A stretch of 64,000 nucleotides of DNA from Apostichopus japonicus. Lineage: Eukaryota; Echinodermata; Holothuroidea; Aspidochirotida; Stichopodidae. The DNA lies in NCBI RefSeq assembly GCF_037975245.1, contig NC_092577.1:10141013-10205012 (forward strand). The letters run 5' to 3'. The translations under genes and the position numbers were made by a program. Within the stretch, counting starts at the first letter, position 1. The number at the start of each line of letters is the position of its first letter. Shown one piece after another: positions 1 to 28,229 of this stretch. The notes beneath the pieces were generated by a model, which searched no databases, was not told the DNA's origin, and saw only the letters and a list, made by a program, of their open reading frames with translations.

Positions 1-568
1 GATGGGTTCCCATTTACCGACAAGTGTCTGGACAGTGGAAACTTTTTAAAATAGACCAGAATTACTAACTATTATCTGACAACCTCAAGAAGGATTTGTG
101 TTGTCTGTCAGTAAAGTCATTTGTCTCTGGTCCCCACCGGGGCATCTAATTTAATAACATTTGTCTACGCAAAACTTATAACAGAATTCAGTATTTTATT
201 GACCCAGCAGAGGGAAGCCAATTCATAATTTTAAGCTAATGCTATCTTATACCTGCTTTGCTTCTGTTCTATGTAGGATACAGTAATATTAATCTACTGT
301 ATGTGCAAAAAGTGCCATACATCTATGCGTTCCTATAATAACCTGATAACTCTACAAAGCATTATGCTATGCGGTACCCGATAAAGATCGAGTAACTCGT
401 GTTGTCTGTCCCTATGGTGATTTGCTTCAGACAGCCACTTTAAAACCAGTCAAGTTACAAAACAGAATGTAATATTTTTGGACCCAGGGTATGGAAAGTA
501 CTGTACAGAAAGAGAAAGTTATTTATTTTCAATTAATTATTCCTGTTTTTCTTCTGTTTGTGTTTTAG
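1..568 (+). other. WDR48 intron (5' part of window)
   Basis: No exon of the missing WDR48 N-terminus was found here. The stretch ends in the TGTTTTAG acceptor and is AT-rich, without a recognised repeat. Confidence 0.6.
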
Positions 569-16394
<15,826 letters not shown>

Positions 16395-16652
16395 TTAAGG
16401 TGGATGATAAATATAGATATAAAAAAATATGATCCAACAACAAAGAAAAAACAAACAAAACAATCAAGTTGGATTTTCAGACATTACATTTATTTTTACA
16501 TCATTAGTATTCAAAATTAACTTTGACCTCGGTCGGGTTGGAGAAGCGTCAGTCAGTGATGATGGTAGAAGTCTTTAATATTCATTGTCAAAATATGGCG
16601 GTTTTTTAATCCCTCAGAGAGGAATTAATATAGGCGAAAGAAGAGGAAAGGT

Positions 16653-17000
16653 GTTAGATTGGATACACTTTCTTGCTCTTGTGGAGATTTTTTTCATCAA
16701 AGTATATTTTCCCCCCCTTTTTTTCTTTTTTGTATACCCTCTCAATATCCCTTGATTTAAAGTCTATGGTCAATACTATTGATACCCCTATAAAATGTTT
16801 GATAATATTTTGCCATCTGGCAACAAAAATATAAAAGATGTGTTTAGGGAATTGTCACCTGCCAGTGCACAAATTGCTACATAGGCAAAACAGAAAGTAT
16901 CAAACAAAATAGGTTTCCAAGATTGTAAGATGATATCATGTAAAACTGATAAAAATTGAGTTAGATTGTATACACTTTCTTGCTCTTGTGAACATTCCTC
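16653..17000. repeat. duplicated 40-base segment, ~307 bp apart
   Basis: GTTAGATTGGATACACTTTC..TTGCTCTTGTG at 16653 recurs at 16960 with few changes. The rest of 16395-18778 is AT-rich. A similar pair, AAACTTGACCGTGAAAA, lies at 17735 and 18030. Confidence 0.6.
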
Positions 17001-18778
17001 ATCAGAGCAAAATGATAACATGGTTCAACGTCCTCCTAAAAGTGGTTATTTTGAAGTTTCAGGAAGTTTTTTGCTCTTTGGGAAGAATGAGATAAAATCT
17101 TGTTCCAGTGAAAAATTCAGCTGCGGTCTGAAAAATTTACCTAAAGTGTCAACAAAATACTAAGTAACTATCAAAGATTGATAAAATTTGTTGAAAATTG
17201 CCCGAATTGTTGTCACTTTTGATAGTTATCAGGGAAGGAAATGTAACAATAGATAACACATGAAATTGTCACGTAGCAATTCTCTTGATGAGCTCTTTCA
17301 TGTATGAGTCCATTCCGTTCGTAGCAAAACGTCTCTGGGGTCAAAGGTAAAATGCATAGAACTGCTGTGGATCTTGCCAATTTGATTAGCGTCGATGTTG
17401 ACTCACTTATATGAAATAATTATGAACTCCCTGAGCACGCCAATATGAAAAAAATAGTCTGTTAAAATCTGGACATCAAATAACGGGTGATCTGGCCATT
17501 TTACCCACACGATGAAAGACAACCTTGTAGTCTCTTAGAGTTAGGCATCCCCTCTGTGCTGTAACATCATTTTCACTTTAAAATTGAGGTTTCTTTCAGC
17601 AAACCCTTAATTGACTACTCTTTGTCAAAATTCAATAATAAGTTTGTACTTTTCCTTTCTTCTAACACCTTTTGGTTGTCATAGCAAAGTGGTTGTCATA
17701 GCAAACTTAATACAAGCTTAGGTCCCGTAGAAAGAAACTTGACCGTGAAAAAGGTCGGTGATTTCACAATAGGGTAACATAGCATTGGTTAGAATTTTGT
17801 TTCTGAGGGTGCATTCATCTTATACATCGACTGTGACAAAAACAGACGACTAGTGTTTAATACTTATGATGAAGGGTCTGTCTGTGAGACAAAATATCCA
17901 GGTTGGAATCAAAGTTATTCTATACGCTCTCCATTAACCGCCCAGTCAGTGATCAATTCCTGAAAGGGTGTATGAATTGCTGTCTCGGTTTAAGAAAAAG
18001 CTTTGTAAAAAGTATCGATCGATTAATAGAAACTTGACCGTGAAAAGGTCGGTAATTTCACAAGTAGGGTAGCACAGAACTGGTAAGAAATGTTTTTAGT
18101 GCTAGATTGTAATCAAATTGGAATCTCAGTTTTGAGAAAACTATCCATAAATTGGAGAAAGTGTCTGTTAGAATTTCTTGCAGTTTAGATGAGTTCAACT
18201 TCCAAAGATTGTTTTTTCCTACTTTTTTTCTTAAGAAGAAGTCTCTTCAACGAAAAAGAAAGAAATTAAATGTTAGCAAAGGAAATACATATTAGAGAAT
18301 GTCTCCAAGTGAAATTGAGAGAGGTCGCAACATCACTAGGCCCTGACGAGGGGGGCTAAAATCCTAGGGCTTGGAGTCAATTATTGGCCTTGGGCAAGGG
18401 TCCTGAAACTTCATTTTCATGATATATTTAAGCAATGAGGGGGGGGAGGGGTTAGGAGAAGGGGACCTGGTAACATAATTTTTTGTAGGGGGGGGCTTGA
18501 CCTCTCTGAGCATCACCATAGCAACCAAGTTGAGTCGATGTTGCATTAGTATGAAAAATGAACATTGGATAATTCTCCAAGTAGCATTCCGAGGGATCTT
18601 TCAACATGCAAGTCAAAATATGTGACAACTTTTTTTTTTTTAAATAAAAAAGGAAGCTGTTATGTGATGGAAAAGTATATCATAAAGCCAACTTTTCGGT
18701 ATTTTCTTTTGATGGAATTTGTGGATGTATTTGTCGTCGTATTCACGAGATGACCGGTGTATTTTATGTTTTTCATAG

Positions 18779-18840
18779 TGAGCCGTCCAACAGGGAGTTA
18801 AAGATTAAACGAAAACATAAGTCGTACAAACTCGACAAAG
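18779..18840 (+). CDS. possible WDR48 alternative exon with a basic tail
   Basis: A 62-base block after TTTTCATAG and before GTATGT. Joined to AAG/GTGATT at 16390 it reads in phase as SEPSNRELKIKRKHKSYKLD, a Lys/Arg-rich stretch resembling a nuclear-localisation tail. Vertebrate WDR48 ends before this, so it would be lineage-specific or isoform-specific. It could also be a chance open block; no homology is claimed. Confidence 0.45.
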
Positions 18841-19039
18841 GTATGTGAGTGAAATTAGTGGCCTGATGGGAGAGGTTCTGACATCGTCATAGCAACCAGT
18901 TACCCCCAAAAAAATTGGAGGAATGCAAGCTAATGCTGGCTGGTGTGAAAAAAGGGGAATATCATTGACATCATCTTCAGTTATTCAAACATGTTTGCAT
19001 GGGTGGTAGTGGATTGTTGATTATCTCTTATAGGGAAAA

Positions 19040-20160
19040 TATTGTAACCATGGAAACTGGTGATTGCTGCTAAGCTCTGTGTTCTCTTTTTGCATTGCTT
19101 ATCTTATCTTTCCTTCTTTGCTGCGCTGTAGAAAAAGGTTCCTTAAGTTTATCTATTTGATGGGTAAAGTTCGAAAGGAATGAAAATGTTTAGTTTCATA
19201 CTGTGGTAGATAAATGTTATGCTTCCTTGCCTGGAATGTGAAGTTGTATTTGATGTCATAAAAAGGGGGTCTACACTGTCACGGTTTCTGTGTTGAAGCC
19301 CCAAAGGCTTTTTTCTGTTTTGTAGGGATTGTAGCCCCCAAAATCGTAACCATGGAAACTGGTGATTGGTGCTAAGCGGTGTCCTCTTTTTTTTGCATTC
19401 CTCATCTAACCTGTCTCTTTTATTCTTTGCTGCTCTGTAGAAAAGATTCATTAATTTTAGCTATTTGTTGAGCAGATACAAAGGGAATAAAAACTAATAA
19501 TGGCATACGCTGGTTGACTAAGTTTATTCTTCCTTGCCAGGAATGTGAAGTTGTATTTAACCTTGAAAACAAAGGTTTTCATGGTCACAGCTTCTGTTTA
19601 GGGATTGTAGCCCCAAAGGTTGTAACCATGGGAGCCGGTGATTGCTGCTAATTGGTGTCCGCTTTTTGCATTTGTTATCTCTTTCTGTCTTTGCTGCTCT
19701 GTAGAAAGGTTCGTTAATTTTATTGTTTTGCTGAGCAAACTGCAAAAGGAATATAAACGTTTATATAGTGTCATAACTGTGGTAGACAAAAGTTAATCTT
19801 CCTTGCCTAGAATGTGAAGTCGTATTTGACGTTTGTGAAAAAGAGTTTGTACTGTCACAGCTTCTGTTTAGGGATTGTAGCCCAAAACTTGTAACCATGG
19901 GAAATTGTAACCATGGAAACCGGTGATTGCTGCTAAGTGGTGTCCTGCTTTTGCATTTCTCATCAAACCTTTCTCTTTCTTTGCTGCTCTGTAGAAAGTT
20001 TTGTTAATTTTATCTATTTGTTGAGCAAAGTGCAAAGGGAATAAAAATGTCATACTCTATACAAAAAAGTTACTTTTCCTTGCCTGGAATGTGAAGTTGT
20101 ATTAGACGTTTGTGCAAAAACGTTTACACTGTCGCTGTTTCTTTTTTGGGATCCTAGCCA
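19040..20160. repeat. tandem array, 276-301-bp unit, ~4 copies
   Basis: GTAACCATGGAAACTGGTGA-type starts occur at 19045, 19346, 19622 and 19907. Each unit carries TTTGCTGCTCTGTAGAAA, CCTTGCCTGGAATGTGAAG and a GGGATTGTAGCCCC end. Short - strand ORFs here are the same sequence re-read in each copy, so no gene is proposed. Confidence 0.85.
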
Positions 20161-21726
20161 CAAAAATTCTTGGAGGAAGGGGGGGGGGGGTTTGGTGGAC
20201 TGAGGGACTTAGCAGCTGTGAGTGGTTGGTGCGGGATCTTGCAGACTTCACGATATAACCCTTGCATTACTTTGAAGTTGAAGTATATATGTGTAGGCCT
20301 ATTAGCCTAACATGGTGTTATTTGGCATTCAGAACTGGGAACCACTAAACCATTCCATGTGTGAATTACTAGATTATTACTATACTTTCTGTTGAGACAT
20401 TTTAAAACCAGACAAAATATTTCCACAACCCAAGTCGAGTGGAGAGTAGCACGGCAGAACTTACTAATTGTAGTAAATATTTCCAACGGTGTTCCTGGGA
20501 TAAACTTTGAAAAAAATCTCATTTCATGGCTCTACATATTATAGTGTAGTTATGTGGTCAGAAATGTCTTTCGTGATCAACTGACCATTAATAACAACAA
20601 AAAGAAGAAAGAAAAAAAAAGTCAATTGTCTTTTGATGAAACCAGGATTTTGCATCCTGGATCTGTCATCATCTCCATCAAGAATGTTATATGAATCTCA
20701 TGAATATTCAACAGTTACTATGGGAACTGTTACTATGGGTACAAAGTTCATTGCTTGATAAAGATGTTTACTTTATACATCTTTCTAATGTTTTGGCCTA
20801 ATGATCTGGCTGTTGAAATTTCAAAGGTTTTACCCTATGGGAGATGATATTTTTTTCTTTCTGTTTTCTTTATTTTTTTTCTTTATTTTTGTGCATTGAG
20901 CCATGTCAGGTAGGACACTGACTTTTTTGTTGAACAGAAATAATCTTGCAGATTTATTATTATTGAACTTGCCACAATATTAAACTGCTTCGGATGCTAA
21001 CTATGCATTTTTGGTGTGGTGTTCAAGTAGGAAAATGAACATGGGAGTAGGAAAGTGAACATGGTATTGAATGTTGGTGTGATATTAAGGTGAATTCAAT
21101 TTAGTGTGTGTATGTGATACTGTTAAATACACACAATATTTGATTGAGTTCATAGTATAACAAAAGTGTCAATGCCGTTATGTTATCCTATGCAGAATAT
21201 TTAACTTTAAGTGGAGATCTGTGAGAGAGGGAAGACTCTGCATTTTGTGTTAACTATAGTAGTCAGCAAACAATATTTACTGAGTTCGAGGAACTTAGAA
21301 CAATGAACATAGTATTGTGTGTCGTGCCACAGAAATTGTATATGACATTTAGAATGAATGCAATATTGTTACATTGAACATGGTAAACTTGTGTTAATGT
21401 AATGTCATCATACTAGACAAGCATTAGATTTATTAAAATAATGAACTCTATAAAATTTTGTTATATGTGTGGAAGCATCCTACGCAGTATAACTGTATAG
21501 TTAAATAATGAAGCACTGAAGATGGATAAATTCAGATTGTGTCTAGATGTTATAACATTCTACACACAATATATTGAGTTCATAGAGGGAGGCATTTTGT
21601 GTCCAAAGTAAAAGCTCTCTTTTGCATCGTGACGTAACGTTGCATCCTTCTAGCCATTCTGATGAATTTCCATCTAACAATCACAAAAAATTAAATATCC
21701 TTCGGTCTAACCCAAGAGATCATCAC

Positions 21727-21981
21727 GGCTGCAGGCATATGGTGGCTGCAGGCATATGGTGGCTGCAGGCATATGGTGGCTGCAGGCATATGGTGGCTGC
21801 AGGCATATGGTGGCTGCAGGCATGTGGTGGCTGATGGCATATGGTGGCTGCAGGCATGTGGTGGCTGATGGCATATGGTGGCTGATGGCATATGGTGGCT
21901 GCAGGCATATGGTGGCTGCAGGCATATGTAAGCTGCAGGCATATGGTGGCTGCAGGCATATGGTGGCTGCAGGCATATGGT
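21727..21981. repeat. 17-bp minisatellite, ~15 copies
   Basis: The unit CTGCAGGCATATGGTGG occurs with variants GCATGTGG and CTGATGG. It opens several frames on both strands (for example WWLQAYGGCRHMVAAGI), which are artefacts of the array. Confidence 0.95.
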
Positions 21982-22127
21982 CACTACTAATATGTCAGTC
22001 ATCAATGTTTTTAATAGAATACGGTAAAACTTTCGTGTCCCAAAAGTTTCACCGTAAATTGATGTATTATATATTTCTGTGCAAAGTTAAGAAGTTTCTG
22101 GCTTAGTTCTATCTCATTCGATGTATA

Positions 22128-22400
22128 TCATTGTGGTCAAGTGGTTAAGGCAGTGGACTTGTGATCTAAGGTTTGCAGGTTCGGACCCTGGCCAGATCAT
22201 TACGTTGTGTCCTTGGGCAAGGCACTTAATCTCCATTGGGCACTTAATCTCCATTGCCTCTCTTTCACCCAGGTTTGACAGTTGGGACTTGCAAGGAAAC
22301 CAGTTTGTGACTGCACCCTTTGGGAAGTCCCCCCAGGGGACATATAGATGTGGTGTGCTTGTAGTGCCCCAGGAGGGATTGTTTTGAATTGTGCACACTT
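22128..22400 (+). mobile_element. tRNA-derived SINE, family A, copy 2
   Basis: A-box TGGTCAAGTGG (22134-22144) and B-box GGTTCGGACCC (22178-22188) sit 33 bases apart, as in a tRNA. TGTGTCCTTGGGCAAGGCAC follows, and the segment GGCACTTAATCTCCATTG is duplicated inside this copy. The 3' limit is uncertain. Confidence 0.85.
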
Positions 22401-23486
22401 TGGTGTGTGGGTGTGACAAGTTACAAATGACCAGGGGTTAGTGTTTTAAAAACATGTGAGGGTGCCTTGGCCTTGAGCCAGACTGTAAACCTTGAACTTT
22501 TAACATAAAAGTAACAGCTTAATTGTTCGGGTACCTGTTCTTTCCTTTAAACTGTCTCAAGTTTGACGGCTACTATTTTGTAGCAAGTCTGAAAATTGGG
22601 AAAGGAGATGTATGCAGATTATTTATGTTAACAAAATTGTTGTTCAATTGTACAAATTATTTTGTCTAGTCCCCTGTTTTATTTAAGTTTTCAGAAATGA
22701 GAATTTTGCCAATGAAGATCAGTTGAAATTATTCACAGTTTGCCACTTTTTTAATTTTTTTTTTTTTAAATTTCTTTTTGTTAATTTTTTGTAGAGAGGT
22801 AGCTGCAATGAAGAACTCTGTTATAGAGATTTTGAGTGGCAAAACTTTCAAGGACTCAAGTCAAGGACTCAAGTTTGAAAACAATTTTTTAGTAATAAAA
22901 AATATATAAATATGATTTATGTAAAATTTAAACCTAAGTGGTCCAACTCCAGTCTCCATAAATTGTTCTTTTGCTCAGAGACAAAAGAAAAATAACTGAG
23001 TTTTCTACCATTCCATGTTTTTTTTGGGGGTGAGTATGTTTGACAGCCTGCAGTTTTGAGTAATATCACACACCGTGAGTGGTACATAAAACAGCCTGTT
23101 CGTATCGGGTCGATGCTATTTTCTTTACAAATTTTATGCTTTTGGTTTGTATTGTCGGGAATATTGCAAAACTTGGTCGCTAGGGCAAGATGTTTAATTC
23201 TCTGGGTAGGTATGTTCAACTTTAATAGTTTGTTGGAATGAGACAATAATGGAGGACAATTATTAGCAAGCCCAAAAAAGTTGTATGAGAGTTTATGCAA
23301 ATAGTATCCATTCAATATCACATTTAGGACATAAGTGTAAGGGTATATCCACAAGAAAATGCATTTCTATGAACAAAAGATTACATTTACTTTGCACGCA
23401 TCCTTAAAAAACATTCTACGGATATTTTTGCGATGGAAATTTGTGGATAATTTGGGTGACAATTTAGACAACCTACTGTTTATTAT

Positions 23487-23757
23487 TACTCTTTATGTTT
23501 GACATTACTCTTTATGTTTGACATCACTCTTTATGTTTGACATCAGTCTTTATGTTTGACATTACTCTTTATGTTTGACATTACTCTTTATGTTTGTCAT
23601 CACTCTTTATGTTTGACATAACTCTTTATGTTTGACATAACTCTTTATGTTTGACATCACTCTTTATGTTTGTCATAACTCTTTATGTTTGACATAACTC
23701 TTTATGTTTGACATTACTCTTTATGTTTGACATCACTCTTTATGTTTGACATTACTG
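23487..23757. repeat. 19-bp minisatellite, ~14 copies
   Basis: The unit ACTCTTTATGTTTGACATC repeats with single-base variants (CATT, CATA, GTCATC). It is AT-rich, and no open frame of note results. Confidence 0.95.
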
Positions 23758-24753
23758 ATTATAGCACAGAATTAGCTCTTCCAGATAAACCAGGTATTTT
23801 GAAGTATTTTGTAAAGATCTGGAATTGTATAAGAACTAACTAAAACTTTCTTGTGCAGCCAGGGGCACAAGATATCATATATACTTCTAGGAGGCTGCAG
23901 CCCACCTCCCCCCTTTCAGCCCTACCCACATCCCCATCCCCCTCTTCACTTTCAGATAGAATATTCCCCCTCAAAAGTCCTACTGTAGCCCTACAGTTTG
24001 TAAATGTATAACATGTATGTATTATAACAGTTTAAAACGTTGCAATATGTAGCACCATTTTGGATCTAAGCACTCACCATTTTATCAAATTTTCTCGGGG
24101 ATTCCCCTCTTCAGGATGACAACATCTATTCCCCTTCCCACATAACAAAAATGGTGATCGTGCCCCTGTGTGTAGCTCCCCTTTGTAATATTTTACAGAT
24201 TATAGCACCCTCCGATGAAAAAGTATGAAGAAATGAATATTTTGTATTAAATCATCAGAACTAGAATTGAATATGACACAAAAGCAAACTTTAAAATGTA
24301 CTGTTAAGGGCTGTTTAATGTCATCTCATCTCTATGTATCTATACGGTTTCCATAGGTTTTCATTTGGAAGTGGTATTTTAGCTTTGAAAAGTTGGCATT
24401 ATGGAACTTTCTCTATACATTATTTCTCTTTTCGTACGTTTATGTTCTTCTGAAACGGTTATCGTTCAGGATGCATTTTCAGATAAGACTAGACAGCCAG
24501 AAACTGATCAGCTGAAGAATGTATTGATACAAACTTGAAGATGTGAATTTGGATTTTGAGACAGATTTGTATGTCAAGTGTGTATCGTTCGTTCGTTCGT
24601 TATTTACAACTACCGAAGATGTTGCCCATTTCTAGTGTTTTCACTAAAGTAGAAAAGTACAATCAAACCTTAATATTTCACCATGCTCATTAACCTGTCT
24701 GTATTCTGTGTGTGTTTTTGTCCCTTCTGTTACTGTTACTTGTCATTTAGCCT

Positions 24754-24784
24754 CTGAAGAAGATCCTGCTAGGATCGAAATGTC
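24754..24784 (+). ncRNA. hammerhead-like hairpin motif of a retroelement 3' end
   Basis: CTGAAGA, then a perfect 6-bp stem GATCCT/AGGATC with a GCT loop, then GAAATGTC. The order CTGANGA, stem II, GAAA is that of a hammerhead core, which is known in Penelope-like retroelements. Here an extra A separates CTGAAGA from stem II and no convincing stems I/III were traced, so catalytic activity is doubtful. Confidence 0.35.
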
Positions 24785-25437
24785 AGGCCCTCTAACTCAA
24801 ACCTAAATATTGTTAACTTGATTGATTAACTTCCAGACAGAAAACCCAAATAATGTGAGTGATATATCAAGGGCAAGAGGCAATGTTACAATTTTATTTC
24901 ACCTTAGTTGAATAAGTAGAATTTTTCCTTTCTTTCTCTAAGCCGGGGGGGGGGGGGGGGTGGGGGGAAGAAGGAGAGGGACTTTAGCATGCCAGTGGTA
25001 CATTGAACAGCAATTTGACGGTGATCATTTACTTTACAGAGGGGCAGTGTTGATTTATTTCATATTATGGCACAATTTTGGTTAATTTTATGGCAAGAAA
25101 TTTTTTTCTCTGCAACACTGTAACTTGTCAGCGTATGACATTCTCAGTTGTGAACCTTATCATTTTCTGAAAGAAATGATAAGAAAAGTCATGGTTGTTC
25201 TTTGTTGATCCAATTTTGTGAAAACCGATGGATCTTATTATATGTACAATGGATTTTAAAAAAAAATAGAATATGTAAGATAATGTTTATTAGTGGATCT
25301 GTTGTTAAGATAGCATATGAATTGTAAATAACAAATTTTCTACTATCAGAAGTATTTAATACATGTTGACTCTGAAGAAGGTTAAAAAATAATAGCTTTT
25401 GTCATCTTTCCATGTTGTGGTTCATCTGTTAAAACTT

Positions 25438-25665
25438 GTTATTTGCCCCTAATATGCTGCCATGTGGCATTGAATGTATGAAAATAATGAGTTCCTATGT
25501 TGAAATTCATCGTTATTTGCCCCTAATATGCTTCTGTGTGGCATTCAATATCTGAAAATAGTTCATATTAAAACTCAACGTTACGGTCCTAATGTGCTGT
25601 TGTGTGGCATTGAATGTATGAAAAAAATTAGTTCATATATTAAAACTCATTGTTATTTGCCCTAA
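25438..25665. repeat. ~70-bp degenerate tandem repeat, 3-4 copies
   Basis: GTTATTTGCCCCTAATATGC starts at 25438 and 25512, with degenerate starts at 25579 and 25650. Each copy contains GTGTGGCATT(G/C)AATGTATGAAAA and a TTAAAACTCA-like end. Confidence 0.8.
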
Positions 25666-25669
25666 TACA

Positions 25670-25830
25670 TAGCGAGGAATTTGCCAAGGGAGGGGCGAAG
25701 CTTGTAGGCAAACTATGTAAGAGTAGCGCCACCATGAGTTGGCGCGAAGCATACAAGAAAATTTTGGCCGAAATTCCCGAAATGCCTTCCAGATAGCTGG
25801 AAGCACTTCCCAGGCCGTGTAAGTTGCATC
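25670..25830. mobile_element. diverged relative of the 36551 terminal-repeat element
   Basis: TAGCGCCACCATGAGTTGGC, then GCGAAGCATACAAGAAAATT, parallels AGCGCCGCCATTGGTTGGCG and the CAGCGTACAAGAACATT stretch of the element at 36551. Termini are not preserved. Confidence 0.5.
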
Positions 25831-26419
25831 CAAGTATTTCTATTTTGAAATTACTAACGATATCATAAAAAAATATGCCTCTTCGTAAGACTGGGACTCT
25901 ATAATAGGCACTTTATCCTTAGCCATGCCCCTCTATTAGTTTATGTATATAAAATGCGGAAATAGAAAAGTATGTCGTTTCTCAGGGAGACCCTAGACTT
26001 TGTGACCCCTTGACCTTGTGACCCCCCTTGATTTTGTGATCCCCTTTGCACTTTCCTCTGCCCATTACTGGATAATCCAGCACCCACCCTGAAAACTTTT
26101 ACCTCACCATTAGTAAGAAGCATCACCTATGTCATTAAAACGATAAATTCACAAATCTTATTTCTACCATATCTGTTTTTGAAAAAATTTAAGGTGAAAA
26201 ACTTTTTTAAGGCGAACATTTTTTAAATTCAGTAAAATAAATTCAGTATTCAAAACCAATCTAACCATGTCCGCATCAAGAAGCACTACCATATCTGTGT
26301 AACACATAACACTGTGGACAAGCTGATATGTGACCAACTGATCATACTACAAAACGTTACTAGTAACAAAATGGAGCTGCTTGGCCATTACAAATCTTGT
26401 TCAACACAAGGTAACCATG

Positions 26420-27232
26420 GGGTGAAGATTCAAGAGGCCGGGGTGAAGATTCAAGAGGCCGGGGTGAAGATTCAAGAGGCCGGGTGAAGATTCAAGAGGA
26501 TGGGGTGAAGATCCAAGAGGCCGGGGTGGAGATTCAAGAGGCCGGGGTGAAGATTCAAGAGGCCGGGCGAAGATTCAAGAGGCCGGGGTGAAGATTCAAG
26601 AGACCGGGGTGAAGATTCAAGAGGCCAGGGTGAAGATCCAAGAGGCCGGGGTGAAGATTCAAGAGGCCGGGTGAAGATTCAAGAGGATGGGGTGAAGATC
26701 CAAGAGACCGGGGTGAAGATTCAAGAGGCCGGGTGAAGATTCAAGAGGCCGGGGTGAAGATTCAAGAGGCCGGGGTGGAGATTCAAGAGGCCGGGGTGAA
26801 GATTCAAGAGGCCGGGCGAAGATTCAAGAGGCCGGGGTGAAGATTCAAGAGGCCGACGAAGATTCAAGAGGCCGGGGTGAAGATTCAAGAGGCCGAGGTG
26901 CAGATTCAACAGGGTGAGGTGAAGATTCGAGAGCCCGGTGTGATGATTCAAGAGGCGGGGTTAAGATTCAAAAGGCCGGGGTGGAGATCCAAGAAGCCGG
27001 GATGAAGATTCAAGAGGTTGTGGCGAAGATTCAAGAGGCCAGGGTGAAGATTCAAGAGGCTGGGGTGTAGTATGTGCACCCTCCATTTTCTACCTCACAT
27101 AAAAATTTCAAAGTTAGTTTCTAATCAGTAGAATGTTAATTTTTGGAAGATTCAAGAGGCCAGGGTGAAGATTCAAGAGGATGGGGTGAAGATTCAAGAG
27201 GCTGGGGTGAAGATTCAAGAGGCTGGGGTGTT
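26420..27232. repeat. 21-bp GC-rich minisatellite, ~35 copies
   Basis: The unit is built from GAGGCCGGGGTGAAG plus ATTCAA, with many one-base-shorter GGCCGGGTG copies and GGATGGGG variants in a recurring order, so blocks of several units have been copied together. It is interrupted at ~27070 by a 65-base spacer containing AAAAATTTCAAAGTTAGTTT, which recurs at ~27248. Confidence 0.95.
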
Positions 27233-28149
27233 GTGTGTGCACCCTCACGTAAAAATTTCAAAGTTAGTTTCTAATAAGTAGAATGTTAATTTTTTTTCTG
27301 AAAAAGGATGCTCCCACACCCCTTATATGGAGGGTAGGCTTCAAGTACCCCAGGGCCATACCCCACCCTTAATAAAATCCTCGATATTCCCCTGCCAAGG
27401 AGGAAATATGATACATTTACTTTCATCTGTACTGAACAAAATAAATTGTTATAACATTTCCAATGGAATTGAATTTTTATCTATTTTTTCCTCACATCCT
27501 GCTCTCCCATTTCAATGACATTTCACAAAGTTAAAGGTCAAGGACAAAGTTTGTAACAAGATAGGCTTTGTAATGTTGACTTTGTTTTTTATCTTTAGAT
27601 AATTTGAATAGTTCTATACATATTCATGATTAGAAGCATATTTCATTAAATCTCTTAATACCAAGAGTTTGAATCGGGTTATTACAAAATTTCAAAGAAA
27701 TAAATTAAATCATTAAAAATGAGATACAGGAAAAATTCTGAAGATTTAACGGTAGTGTTCAATCTTTCTTTTAAAACCAGCATCTTCAGATGAACCTCAA
27801 AAAACACTGTGTCAAGAAATACATATACAGTAACTGTAGCCTTTATGAGGTTTCATCAGATATTAATTTAAAGGGAGAATTTATTGGCGAAAAAAAGAAA
27901 AGAGAAAAATATTCCACATTGTTAGTTGAAACCCCCATCTCCAAACCTTGCCCCTAAGTCGAGTCATTCTTGATTGAATGCAAGCTATTTTGAATGGCTA
28001 AACCCTCCATTCTTTCCCACAGTGGAATGTAGTGTTGGTCTGTGATGTCATTATGGCAAACGTTTTTCAAAAGCTTTAATTTCCTGTTTTAATCTTCTTG
28101 TGGATTTATCTTTGAAACTTGTTTTTTTTCTTCTTCTTTTTAAATATAG

Positions 28150-28229
28150 ATAAAGCAATCACCCTTCAGACACTGGAATGTCTCTTCAAAAGTAAATTAT
28201 TTTGGCCATGGTTTTTAGTAACTCTCTGA
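28150..28229 (+). CDS. possible WDR48 alternative terminal exon
   Basis: A very strong pyrimidine tract (GTTTTTTTTCTTCTTC) ends in AATATAG at 28149. The block joins in phase to 18840 and reads 26 codons (starting DKAITLQTLECLFK) to TGA at 28227-28229. AATAAA follows at about 28335. The 9.3-kb intron is full of repeats. The downstream AATAAATGAAATGAAATGAA also looks like a LINE tail, so the poly(A) signal may belong to a retroelement. Confidence 0.35.

Noticed and set aside
21691-22106. Overlapping open frames on both strands (ICLQPPYACSHHMP and WWLQAYGGCRHMVAAG types)
   Set aside because: 17-bp minisatellite; the unit lacks stops in several frames.
22134-22200. Possible functional tRNA gene
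   Set aside because: Boxes are present but no cloverleaf acceptor stem closes and the segment is shared with two other copies, so it is a SINE head.
25376-25420. Second CTGAAGAAGG hammerhead-like site
   Set aside because: No stem II and no GAAA follow at the right distance.
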